NCBI GenBank assembly: GCA_023386115.1
Contig: JAEWKL010000419.1
Location: forward strand, 1-15,878
Reading direction: 5' to 3'
Length of the DNA: 15,878 nt
From: Pseudomonadota bacterium
GTDB taxonomy: Bacteria > Pseudomonadota > Alphaproteobacteria > Rhizobiales > Beijerinckiaceae
Shown: piece by piece, positions 6,204 to 13,409 of the stretch
How the letters are laid out: the number at the start of each line of letters is the position of its first letter
Numbering within the stretch: position 1 is the first letter of the stretch
Position numbers and translations under genes: made by a program
The notes under the pieces: model-generated
Database searches by the model: none
What the model saw: only the letters and a program-made list of their open reading frames with translations
Told to the model about the DNA's origin: nothing

Positions 6204-6884
6204 GGCTTTCGGCTGGCGCGCCCCGAAGATCGCGCTGCCGACCCGCACATGGGTCGCGCCCATCTGGATCGCCGCCGGATAATCCGCGCTCATCCCCATC
6301 GACAGGATCGGCAGGGCGTGGCGGCGGGCGATCGCCGCCAGCAGGCCGAAATGCGCCGAGGGCGGGTCCTCCGCCGGCGGAATGCACATCAGCCCCGAGA
6401 CCGTGAGGCCATGTGTCTCCCGGCATTCGGTCAGAAAGCCATCGACCGCACCGGGCGCCACGCCGCCCTTCTGCGGCTCCTCGCCGGTATTGACCTGGAC
6501 CAGAAGGACCGGATGTCGGCCGCTGCGCTGGATCTCCTTTGCCAGGGACGCCGCGAGGGACGTGCGGTCGAGGGTATGGATCACGTCGAACAGTTCCACC
6601 GCCTCCCGCGCCTTGTTGGATTGCAGCGGGCCGATCAGGTGCAGCTCGATCTCCGAATACTCCTCGCGCAGGGCGGGCCACTTGGCCTTGGCCTCCTGCA
6701 CGTAATTCTCGCCGAACCGGCGTTGGCCCGCCGCGAGGGCCGGGCGGATACCCTCTGCCGGAATCGTCTTCGAGACGGCGATGAGCGCGATGGTCGCCAC
6801 ATCGCGCTCGCTGTCCTCGGCGGCCCGGGCGACGGCCTCCCTCACCTCGGCCAGATTCGACGTGACGGTCTGCGGGTCGATCAT
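6201..6884 (-). CDS. yggS: YggS/PROSC-family pyridoxal phosphate homeostasis protein
   Basis: 227 residues, a single fold-type III barrel without the racemase C-terminal domain, as usual for the family. Motifs in order are IALIAVSKT (PLP lysine K39), RRFGENYVQEA (about 55-65), LHLIGPLQSNK (81-91), VQVNTGEEPQKGG, LMCIPP, LSMGMSADYPAAI (194-206) and HVRVGSAIFG at the end. Family members bind PLP and buffer its supply to enzymes, and have no demonstrated catalysis of their own. An AGAGG stretch about ten bases upstream supports the ATG at 6884. The gene is divergent from leuS; this YggS/leuS pairing is common in Rhizobiales. Confidence 0.93.
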   Translation of the reverse strand: MIDPQTVTSNLAEVREAVARAAEDSERDVATIALIAVSKTIPAEGIRPALAAGQRRFGENYVQEAKAKWPALREEYSEIELHLIGPLQSNKAREAVELFDVIHTLDRTSLAASLAKEIQRSGRHPVLLVQVNTGEEPQKGGVAPGAVDGFLTECRETHGLTVSGLMCIPPAEDPPSAHFGLLAAIARRHALPILSMGMSADYPAAIQMGATHVRVGSAIFGARQPKA

Positions 6885-6910
6885 GACCGGCTGCCTCTTT
6901 CGCTTGATTG

Positions 6911-6939
6911 TTGACCCTCGGGACCAATCCGTGTCCTAG
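6911..6939 (+). promoter_or_regulatory. Candidate sigma-70-type promoter for leuS
   Basis: TTGACC (6911-6916), a 17-base spacer, then TCCTAG (6934-6939), in the 166-base divergent region between yggS and leuS. The -35 box is good for an alphaproteobacterial housekeeping promoter and the -10 box is poor. It would give a leuS leader of roughly 105 bases. Confidence 0.33.
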
Positions 6940-7050
6940 TCCGCCGGCGCCGCGCCGAGCAAGCTCAACCGTTTGCGGCCGTGACGTTTTACCTCAACCC
7001 AGCCGCCGGTGCACTCGGCGCCGGCGCCGACCGGTCGCAAAGACGCCGCC

Positions 7051-9642
7051 ATGGCCGAACGTTACAACGCGAAGGATTCCGAGCCCCACTGGCAGCAAGT
7101 GTGGGCCGAGCGGGAGATTTTTCGCACCCGCAACGACGATCCGCGCCCGAAATACTACGTGCTCGAGATGTTCCCCTATCCGTCGGGGCGCATCCATATG
7201 GGTCACGTGCGCAACTACGCGATGGGCGACGTGGTCGCCCGCTACAAGCGCGCCAAGGGCTTCAACGTCCTGCACCCGATGGGCTGGGACGCCTTCGGCC
7301 TGCCGGCCGAGAACGCCGCGATGCAGAACAAGGTCAACCCGCGGGACTGGACTTACGCCAACATCGCGACGATGCGGGCGCAGCTGCAATCGATGGGCCT
7401 GTCGCTGGACTGGAGCCGCGAGATCGCGACCTGCGATCCCGAGTACTACAAGCACCAGCAGCGGATGTTCCTGGACTTCCTGCAGGCCGGGCTGGTCGCG
7501 CGCCGCACCGCCAAGGTGAACTGGGATCCGGTCGATCACACCGTGCTTGCCAACGAGCAGGTGATCGACGGGCGCGGCTGGCGCTCGGGGGCGCTGGTCG
7601 AGCAGCGTGAGCTGACGCAGTGGTTCTTCAAGATCACCGACTTCGCCCAGGATCTGGACGACCGGCTCGACACGCTGGAGCGCTGGCCGGAGAAGGTCCG
7701 GCTGATGCAGCGCAACTGGATCGGCCGCTCGGAGGGTCTGGAGCTGCGCTTCGCCCTCGAGAGCGCGCCGGAGGGAGCAGCTCGCGAGATTACCGTCTAC
7801 ACGACCCGACCCGACACGCTGTTCGGCGCGAAGTTCCTGGCGGTCGCCGCCGACCATCCGCTCGCCGCCGCCGTGGCGAAGGACGATCCGGCCCTGCAGG
7901 ACTTCATCGCCGAATGCCGGCGCATGGGCACCGCGCAGGCCGCGATCGACACGGCGGAGAAGCTCGGCTTCGACACCGGCCTGAAGGTGCGCCACCCGCT
8001 CGACCCGTCCTGGACCCTGCCGGTTTACGTCGCGAACTTCGTGCTGATGGAGTACGGCACCGGTGCGGTGTTCGGCTGCCCGGCGCACGACCAGCGCGAC
8101 CTCGACTTCGCCAACAAGTACGGCCTCGGCAACACCCCGGTCGTGTGTCCGCCGGACCAGGATCCCGCCGCCTTCGTCATCACCCACACCGCCTATGATG
8201 GCGACGGCCGGATGATCAACTCGCGCTTCCTCGACGGGATGAGTACCGACGAGGCGTTCAAGGCTGTCGCCGGCCGCCTGGAGGCCGAGACCCTGGAGGG
8301 GGCTCCCATGGGCGCGCGGCGGGTGCAGTTCCGCCTGCGCGACTGGGGCGTCTCGCGCCAGCGCTACTGGGGCTGCCCGATCCCGGTGATCCATTGCGAC
8401 GCCTGCGGCGTCGTGCCGGTCCCGGTCGAGGACCTGCCGGTGCGCCTGCCGGAGGAGGTTTCGTTCGACATCCCCGGCAACCCGCTGGAGCGCGATGCCG
8501 CCTGGCGCAACGTGCCGTGCCCGTCCTGCGGGGCTCAGGCCCGGCGCGAGACCGACACCATGGACACTTTCGTCGACTCGTCCTGGTACTTTGCGCGCTT
8601 CACCGCACCGTGGCTGGAGGACGCGCCGACCGACAAGGCGGTGGCCGATCACTGGCTCCCGGTCGACCAGTATATCGGCGGCATCGAGCACGCGATCCTG
8701 CACCTGCTCTATTCCCGCTTCTTCATGCGGGCGATGCGCAAGACCGGCTGGGCCGGGCTCGACGAGCCCTTTGCCGGCCTGTTCACGCAGGGCATGGTCG
8801 TCCACGAGACGTATCGCGATGAGGCCGGCGCCTGGGTGCAGCCGGTCGACGTCAAGGTGGTGACCGAGGACGGCGCGCGCAAAGCGTTTCACGTGAAAAC
8901 CGACGCGCCGATCGCCATCGGGGCGATCGAGAAGATGTCGAAGTCGAAGAAGAACGTCGTCGACCCCGACGACATCATCGCCTCCTACGGTGCCGACACC
9001 GCCCGCTGGTTCATGCTCTCCGACTCGCCCCCGGAGCGCGACGTGATCTGGACCGAGGACGGCGTGCAGGGCGCCTCGCGCTTCGTCCAGCGCGTCTGGC
9101 GCATGGTCGGCGAGGTCGCCGAGGGTGGCGCAGAGCCCGCACCCGCCGGCAACGAAACCGTACTGAAGGCGGCGCACAAGGCGCTGAACGCGGTCGGCGA
9201 GGATATCGAGCGCCTGCGCTTCAACCGCTGCGTCGCCCATATCTACGAGCTGGCGAACAGCCTGCAGGAGGCGGTCAACGCCGAGCGCGGCCATGCCCCC
9301 TCCCCTGCCCTGCGGGAGGCGACGCTGATCCTGGTCCAGCTCATCGCCCCGATGATGCCGCACCTCGCCGAGACCTGCTGGACCGCCCTCAAGCAGGATG
9401 GCCTGGTGGCGGAAGCAGCCTGGCCCGCGGTCCGGCATGACCTCTTGGTCGAGGACAGCGTGACGCTCCCGGTGCAGATCAACGGTCGCAAGCGCGCCGA
9501 CGTCACCGTGAAGCGGGACGCCGATCAGACGAGTGTGCAGGAAGCCGTTCTAGCCCTGGAGGCGGTGCAGCGGGCACTGGAGGGCAAGCCGCCCCGCAAG
9601 GTGATCGTGGTGCCGCTGCGCATCGTCAACATCGTGGTCTGA
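7051..9642 (+). CDS. leuS: Leucyl-tRNA synthetase
   Basis: 863 residues, normal for bacterial LeuRS. It charges tRNA-Leu with leucine in the cytoplasm. Class I signature one is 'PYPSGRIHMGHVRNY' (HMGH at 49-52). The CP1 editing domain has TTRPDTLFG at 251-259 and 'GTGAVFGCPAHDQRD', which clear mischarged amino acids. A Cys cluster C..C / C..C lies in 'CDACG' and 'CPSCG' (zinc-like). The leucine-specific segment 'DTFVDSSWYFARF' is followed by the second signature KMSKS at 628-632 and a C-terminal anticodon-binding part ending 'VVPLRIVNIVV'. I start at the ATG at 7051 (MAERYNAKDSEP), the usual family start; an in-frame GTG at 7009 would add 14 unlike residues. No clear ribosome site is seen. 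A parS-like palindrome is embedded at codons for FHVK shortly before KMSKS. Confidence 0.98.
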   Translation: MAERYNAKDSEPHWQQVWAEREIFRTRNDDPRPKYYVLEMFPYPSGRIHMGHVRNYAMGDVVARYKRAKGFNVLHPMGWDAFGLPAENAAMQNKVNPRDWTYANIATMRAQLQSMGLSLDWSREIATCDPEYYKHQQRMFLDFLQAGLVARRTAKVNWDPVDHTVLANEQVIDGRGWRSGALVEQRELTQWFFKITDFAQDLDDRLDTLERWPEKVRLMQRNWIGRSEGLELRFALESAPEGAAREITVYTTRPDTLFGAKFLAVAADHPLAAAVAKDDPALQDFIAECRRMGTAQAAIDTAEKLGFDTGLKVRHPLDPSWTLPVYVANFVLMEYGTGAVFGCPAHDQRDLDFANKYGLGNTPVVCPPDQDPAAFVITHTAYDGDGRMINSRFLDGMSTDEAFKAVAGRLEAETLEGAPMGARRVQFRLRDWGVSRQRYWGCPIPVIHCDACGVVPVPVEDLPVRLPEEVSFDIPGNPLERDAAWRNVPCPSCGAQARRETDTMDTFVDSSWYFARFTAPWLEDAPTDKAVADHWLPVDQYIGGIEHAILHLLYSRFFMRAMRKTGWAGLDEPFAGLFTQGMVVHETYRDEAGAWVQPVDVKVVTEDGARKAFHVKTDAPIAIGAIEKMSKSKKNVVDPDDIIASYGADTARWFMLSDSPPERDVIWTEDGVQGASRFVQRVWRMVGEVAEGGAEPAPAGNETVLKAAHKALNAVGEDIERLRFNRCVAHIYELANSLQEAVNAERGHAPSPALREATLILVQLIAPMMPHLAETCWTALKQDGLVAEAAWPAVRHDLLVEDSVTLPVQINGRKRADVTVKRDADQTSVQEAVLALEAVQRALEGKPPRKVIVVPLRIVNIVV
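8885..8900. promoter_or_regulatory. parS: Degenerate parS-like site inside leuS
   Basis: CGTTTCACGTGAAAAC matches 13 of 16 positions of the general bacterial parS sequence TGTTTCACGTGAAACA, with an intact 12-bp palindromic core TTTCACGTGAAA. It is read in leuS as F-H-V-K. It lies about 3.6 kb from the parB start and 5.1 kb from the better parS in rsmG. Alphaproteobacteria usually carry several parS copies near parAB, some of them degenerate, so ParB binding is plausible but unproven. Confidence 0.5.
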
Positions 9643-9669
9643 TCGACCGCACGTTTCGATGAGGTTTTG

Positions 9670-9706
9670 GGGCCCGGCGGCCGAAGGATCGCCGGGCCCT
9701 TCTCTT
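9670..9706 (+). terminator. Intrinsic terminator of leuS
   Basis: A perfect 10-bp GC stem, GGGCCCGGCG (9670-9679) with CGCCGGGCCC (9690-9699), and a 10-base loop, followed by TTCTCTT. It lies 28 bases after the leuS stop. It implies that lptE and holA are at least partly transcribed from a separate promoter. Confidence 0.75.
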
Positions 9707-9943
9707 ATCCGCAACATCCTCGATTTCCCGCTCCGATCGGAGGCGCGCCCTGCTGCCGCCGCAGAGACTCGTTAGGTCCGTTTCCCTATTCTGAAGGCGC
9801 GACGGGCCTCGATTCGAGGACCGACGCTCCCTTCGCGAACCGGCTCGCCAAGCCTCATTGCCAACCCTCTTGGCAGGGCTTCAGCGGAGCGGTAACGGCG
9901 TCGGTGTCGCGTGACGAGATCAGTGGTGGCAGGACGGACCTTC
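9707..9943 (+). other. lptE upstream region with a structured leader
   Basis: This stretch between the leuS terminator and lptE has no convincing gene. It holds a short palindrome CCTCGA-T-TCGAGG (9807-9819). It also holds a larger possible stem-loop: AAGCC (9850-9854) with GGCTT (9877-9881), and inside it TGCCAA (9859-9864) with TTGGCA (9870-9875) around a 5-base loop. The AT-richer segment at about 9775-9795 (TTTCCCTATTCTG) is the likeliest promoter position, but I see no clear -35/-10 pair. The hairpin could affect lptE expression; it matches no riboswitch class I know. Confidence 0.35.
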
Positions 9944-10480
9944 ATGGCAGGCAACACGGCGAAGACGGCGCGGAACCTCACTCTCGTCGCCACCCTGGCG
10001 CTGGGCCTTTCGGCCTGCTTCCGACCGCTCTACGGACCCACGGCCTCCGGAGCCCCCTTGAGTGCCGTGCTGGCCTCGATCCAGGTCGAGCCCGCCAAGA
10101 CCGCCCAGGGTCAGGAGCGCCTCGGCCATTACCTGCGCAGCGACTTGGTCTTCGACCTCGACGGGTCGGGCCAGCCTTCCGAGAAGAAATACCGCCTGAT
10201 CCTCGCGGCGAGCGAGACGGTGCAGACACCGATCGTCAGCTCCGTGACCGGTCGGGCCGAATCCGCGACCCTGCTCGGCACGGCGTCCTACAAGGTCCAG
10301 ACCCTCGCCGGCGACCGCATCCTGACCGAGGGCGTCGCCCAGGGCACCGCCACCTATGACCGCTCGGCCCAGCGCTTCGCCAGCCTGCGGGCCGCCCGTG
10401 ATGCCGAGATCCGGCTCGCCAAGCTCCTCTCCGAGCAGATCAAGACCCGTGTCGCCGCGATCCTGGCGACCCAGCCCTGA
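9944..10480 (+). CDS. lptE: LPS-assembly lipoprotein LptE
   Basis: 178 residues. A lipoprotein signal peptide covers about 1-24, with a hydrophobic core 'LTLVATLALGLSA' and lipobox LSAC, so Cys25 is the predicted lipidated residue, directly followed by the family-typical 'FRPLYG'. The remainder shows the LptE pattern: 'LGHYLRSDLVFDLDG', 'KYRLILAASE', 'ATLLGTASYKV', 'TATYDRSAQRFASLRAARDAE', and a final helix. LptE sits in the outer membrane, plugs and assembles the LptD barrel, and helps deliver lipopolysaccharide to the surface. I start at the ATG at 9944, preceded by AGGACGG; an in-frame GTG at 9911 would put 11 residues ahead of the signal peptide. holA begins 27 bases after the stop, as in many alphaproteobacteria, so both are probably one transcript. 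Confidence 0.93.
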   Translation: MAGNTAKTARNLTLVATLALGLSACFRPLYGPTASGAPLSAVLASIQVEPAKTAQGQERLGHYLRSDLVFDLDGSGQPSEKKYRLILAASETVQTPIVSSVTGRAESATLLGTASYKVQTLAGDRILTEGVAQGTATYDRSAQRFASLRAARDAEIRLAKLLSEQIKTRVAAILATQP

Positions 10481-10507
10481 GCCGCGCATGACCACCGGAG
10501 GCGTGTC

Positions 10508-11536
10508 ATGACCGCCGTCAAGGCCGGTGAGGTCGAGGGGCTGCTACGCCGCGGCCCCGATCCGCGCTTCGCCGTGATCCTGGTCTACGGCCCGGATACC
10601 GGCCTCGTCACCGAACGCGCCCGCCTGCTCGCCGAGAAGGCGGTGGACGATCCCTCCGACCCCTTCGCCCTGGTGAAGATCGACGGCGACGTGCTGGCAA
10701 ACGATCCGGGCCGCCTGATCGACGAGGCCAGCACGGTCGGGCTGTTCGGCGGCAAGCGTGCCATCTGGGTGCGCCCGGGCAGCCGCAACTACGCGCCGGC
10801 GGTGGACGCCGTCCTGAAGCAGGACGGGGCCGAGACGCGGATCGTGGTCGAGGCCGGCGACCTCGCCAAGTCTGCCCCCTTGCGGGTCGTGTGCGAGCGC
10901 TCAGGCCGCGCGCTCGCGATCCCCTGTTACCCCGACGATGCCGGCACCCTCGCCGAGCTGATCGAGCGCACCTTGCGGGCGGATGGCTTGCGCATCACCC
11001 GCGAGGCTCGTGACCTCCTCGTCAGCGGCCTCGGCGGCGACCGGCGGGCGAGCCTCGGCGAGATCGAGAAGCTCGCGCTCTATGCCCGGGGTCAGGGCGA
11101 GGTCGGGATCGAGGATGTCGAGGCGATCGGCAGCGACGTCTCGGGATCGATGCTCAACGCCCTGATCGACGCGGCTTTCGCCGGACGGGTCACCGAAACG
11201 GAGCGTGCCTACCGGCGCTTCCAGATCGAGGGCATGGATGCCTCGGTGATGCTGGGCGGTGCTCTGCGCCACGCTCTCACCCTGCTCGCCACCCGCCTCG
11301 ACGGCGAGGGCAAGAGTCCGAGCGCGATGGTGGCGGGCTGGCGCGGCCTGCATTTCCGGCGCCAGAAGATCGTCGAGACGCAGCTCGCCCGATGGAGCCC
11401 GGCCTCGTTGCGCCGGGCCGTGTCGCTGCTGCAGGAGGCGGTGCTCGGCGCCCGCCGAGCCGGCGGCGACTTCTCGCACGCCGTCGCGGCCGATCTCTTC
11501 CTGCGGCTCGCCAGTGAGGCCGCGCGGCGGGGCTGA
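10508..11536 (+). CDS. holA: DNA polymerase III subunit delta
   Basis: 342 residues, usual for the family. Delta is part of the clamp loader; it opens the beta sliding clamp. The N-terminal AAA+-like domain begins 'AVILVYGPDTGLVTERA' (about 22-38) and lacks a functional P-loop, as expected for delta. The conserved 'IDEASTVGLFGGKRAIWV' (about 71-88) is the beta-binding region. Later come 'LVSGLGGDRRASLGEIEKLALY' (helical domain II) and the C-terminal collar domain with 'RYRRFQIEGMDASVMLGGAL'-type text 'AYRRFQIEGMDASVMLG'. A GGAGG stretch seven bases before the ATG at 10508 supports the start. It ends 53 bases before the stop of the convergent parB. Confidence 0.95.
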   Translation: MTAVKAGEVEGLLRRGPDPRFAVILVYGPDTGLVTERARLLAEKAVDDPSDPFALVKIDGDVLANDPGRLIDEASTVGLFGGKRAIWVRPGSRNYAPAVDAVLKQDGAETRIVVEAGDLAKSAPLRVVCERSGRALAIPCYPDDAGTLAELIERTLRADGLRITREARDLLVSGLGGDRRASLGEIEKLALYARGQGEVGIEDVEAIGSDVSGSMLNALIDAAFAGRVTETERAYRRFQIEGMDASVMLGGALRHALTLLATRLDGEGKSPSAMVAGWRGLHFRRQKIVETQLARWSPASLRRAVSLLQEAVLGARRAGGDFSHAVAADLFLRLASEAARRG

Positions 11537-11555
11537 CGAGCCCCCTGCCCTCCTC

Positions 11556-11583
11556 GAGGCCGGGCGAGAATGCCCGGCCTTCT
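11556..11583. terminator. Hairpin between convergent holA and parB
   Basis: A perfect stem GGCCGGGC (11558-11565) with GCCCGGCC (11572-11579) and loop GAGAAT, extendable by an A-T and a G-T pair. On the plus strand it is followed by TTCT, a short T-rich tail after holA. On the minus strand no T-run follows, so it serves holA better than parB. Confidence 0.55.
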
Positions 11584-11589
11584 GCCATG

Positions 11590-12477
11590 CTACATCTCGA
11601 GGCGCCGGCACAGCCCGTCGAGCTGGTCGAGGCTGGTATAGCGCAGGCGCACCTCGCCGCCGGCCCCCTTGACCTCGATCGAGACGCCCACGCCCAGAGC
11701 ATCCTCGAGGCGACGTTCCAGGGCGCGGGTATCCGCATCCTTTTCGACGGCGGCCTTGCGGGGGCGGCCAGGGCGCGGACCGGTGCCGGTCTGCTCGCCG
11801 GCGGCCAAGGCCTCGACCTCGCGCACCGTCATGCCATCCTCGATCACTCGTCGGGCGATGGTCTCCGGATCCTTGACCGCGAGGAGCGCCCGCGCGTGGC
11901 CGGCGGTGAGGGTGCCGGCGATGACGTGATCCTGCACCCCGGGCGGCAATTGCAGCAGCCGCAGGGTGTTGGCGAGGTGGCTGCGGCTCTTGCCGATGAT
12001 CTCGGCGAGTTCGGTCTGGGTGTAGCGGAACTCGCTCATCAGCCGCTCGTACCCCGCCGCCTCCTCGATGGCGTTGAGGTCGGCGCGCTGGACGTTCTCC
12101 AGAATGGCGTATTCGAGCGAGGTGCGGTCGTCGATCTCGACCGTGACGACGGGCACCTCGTGCAGCCCGGCCCGCTGCGCCGCGCGCCACCGCCGCTCGC
12201 CGGCGACGATCTCGAACGCGTCCGGTACATTGGCCAGCGCCCGGACTACGATCGGCTGGATCACGCCGCGCGTGCGGATCGAAGCCGACAATTCCTCGAG
12301 CTCTGTCTCGGCGAAGTGACGACGCGGGTTGCGCGGGTTCGGCCGCAGGAACTCGATCGGCACGCGTCGCTGGCCGGCCTTCGGCTTCTCGGGAGCGGCC
12401 GGGGCTTCCTCGCCGAAATCGCCGATCAGCGCAGCGAGACCCCGCCCGAGGCGCGGCCGCGCTCCCTCCTCCGCCAT
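11590..12477 (-). CDS. parB: Chromosome partitioning protein ParB (CTP-dependent parS-binding clamp)
   Basis: 295 residues from the Met at 12477. The N-terminus 'RPRLGRGLAALIGD' is the conserved region that stimulates the ParA ATPase. The N-domain follows with 'LRPNPRNPRRHF' (about 44-55), the CTP-binding motif GERRWRA (93-99) and 'ENVQRADLN' (127-135). The parS-reading helix-turn-helix is at about 153-177 (TQTELAEIIGKSRSHLAN). A linker leads to the C-terminal dimerisation domain ending 'LDQLDGLCRRLEM'. ParB loads on parS, spreads by sliding, and with ParA moves the chromosome origin region. The start at 12477 has GAGAGG nine bases upstream and gives the family N-terminus MAEEG; the ATG at 12486 directly abuts that GAGAGG and is less likely. 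It is the last gene of the mnmG–rsmG–parA–parB row. Confidence 0.97.
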   Translation of the reverse strand: MAEEGARPRLGRGLAALIGDFGEEAPAAPEKPKAGQRRVPIEFLRPNPRNPRRHFAETELEELSASIRTRGVIQPIVVRALANVPDAFEIVAGERRWRAAQRAGLHEVPVVTVEIDDRTSLEYAILENVQRADLNAIEEAAGYERLMSEFRYTQTELAEIIGKSRSHLANTLRLLQLPPGVQDHVIAGTLTAGHARALLAVKDPETIARRVIEDGMTVREVEALAAGEQTGTGPRPGRPRKAAVEKDADTRALERRLEDALGVGVSIEVKGAGGEVRLRYTSLDQLDGLCRRLEM

Positions 12478-12524
12478 ACCCTTCATCCTCTCATCAACTC
12501 CACTCGACCAACGGCGCAGGGTGC

Positions 12525-12550
12525 TCGATCTCAGGCCGGCCCGAGATCGA
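12525..12550. repeat. Perfect 8-bp inverted repeat in the parA–parB gap
   Basis: TCGATCTC (12525-12532), a 10-base spacer containing the palindrome GGCCGGCC, then GAGATCGA (12543-12550). It lies between the parA stop and the parB start. In the transcript it would form a stable hairpin just after parA. It may protect or attenuate the message so that ParA and ParB are made in different amounts, or it may be a protein-binding site. It is not a parS sequence. Confidence 0.45.
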
Positions 12551-12560
12551 CGCGGGTTCT

Positions 12561-13409
12561 TCAGGCGGCGGCCGGCAGACGGCCTTCACGCTGGATGATC
12601 TCGGAGGCGAGTCGCAGATAGGCTTGCGAGCCGGCGCATTTGAGATCGTAGAGCAGCACCGGCTTGCCGTGGGACGGGGCCTCCGAGACGCGCACGTTGC
12701 GGGGGATCATGGTCTCGTAGACCTTGTCGCCCATGAACTCGCGCACATCGGCCACCACCTGTGCCGACAGGTTGTTGCGTGGATCGAACATCGTCAGCAC
12801 CACGCCCTGGATCGCCAGGCGCGGGTTGAGGGCGCCCTTGACCTGCTCGACCGTGCGCAGGAGCTGGCTCAGTCCCTCAAGGGCGAAGAACTCGCATTGC
12901 AGGGGCCCCAGCACCGCATGCGCCGCCGCGAGGGCGTTGAGGGAGAGCAGATTGAGCGAGGGCGGGCAGTCGATCAGCACGTAGGTGAAACGCTGGTCAT
13001 CCTGCACCTCACCCCGGTCGAGCGGTTCCAGGGCCCGGCGCAGGCGCTGAGCTCGGTCCGGCGCACTTGCCATCGCCATTTCGAGGCCCAGCAGATCCAT
13101 GGTCGAGGGAACCAGCGACAGGCGCGGCACTGCGGTCGCCTGCACGGCATCGGCCAGGGACGCCTCGCCGGCGAGCACGTCGTAGGCCGAGAGCCGGCGC
13201 TGGCGCCGATCGATGCCGAGACCGGTCGAGGCGTTGCCCTGCGGGTCGAGATCGACGATCAGCACGTGCTCGCCGATCGCCGCGAGCGCCGTACCGAGGT
13301 TGATCGCCGTCGTGGTCTTGCCGACGCCACCCTTCTGGTTGGCGAGCGCGATGATGCGCAGGGGCCGCGGGCTGCCGCCCGCCTGCGACTCAGGAGGTTC
13401 CGCGATCAT
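12561..13409 (-). CDS. parA: Chromosome partitioning ATPase ParA (Soj family)
   Basis: 282 residues. The deviant Walker A is QKGGVGKTTT (about 25-34, signature Lys K26 and catalytic K31), Walker A' is VDLDPQGNAS (52-61), and Walker B is 'YVLIDCPPSLN'. Later motifs are 'QCEFFALEGLSQLL' and 'FDPRNNLSAQVV', as in chromosomal Soj/ParA. ParA dimerises on ATP, binds DNA nonspecifically and pulls ParB–parS complexes along the nucleoid. There is no N-terminal helix-turn-helix, so it is the chromosomal type, not a plasmid ParA that represses its own operon. Its ATG (13407-13409) overlaps the rsmG stop by four bases (ATGA), which implies translational coupling. The first 15 residues are a low-complexity extension before 'LRIIALANQKGG'. 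Confidence 0.97.
   Translation of the reverse strand: MIAEPPESQAGGSPRPLRIIALANQKGGVGKTTTAINLGTALAAIGEHVLIVDLDPQGNASTGLGIDRRQRRLSAYDVLAGEASLADAVQATAVPRLSLVPSTMDLLGLEMAMASAPDRAQRLRRALEPLDRGEVQDDQRFTYVLIDCPPSLNLLSLNALAAAHAVLGPLQCEFFALEGLSQLLRTVEQVKGALNPRLAIQGVVLTMFDPRNNLSAQVVADVREFMGDKVYETMIPRNVRVSEAPSHGKPVLLYDLKCAGSQAYLRLASEIIQREGRLPAAA

Noticed and set aside
6885..7050. A T-box or leucine leader-peptide attenuator before leuS
   Set aside because: I see no T-box sequence, no run of Leu codons in a short ORF, and no terminator/antiterminator pair. T-boxes on aminoacyl-tRNA synthetase genes are mainly a Gram-positive feature.
6994..9438. An 814-codon open frame on the minus strand opposite leuS
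   Set aside because: It is antisense to leuS, whose motifs are complete. The frame is open only because of codon bias.
9667..10359. A 230-codon plus-strand frame covering the leuS–lptE gap
   Set aside because: It begins inside the leuS terminator hairpin and runs out of frame through lptE, with no ribosome site or recognisable sequence.
12525..12550. The parA–parB inverted repeat as a parS site
   Set aside because: It lacks the TTTCACGTGAAA core. The true parS lies in rsmG.
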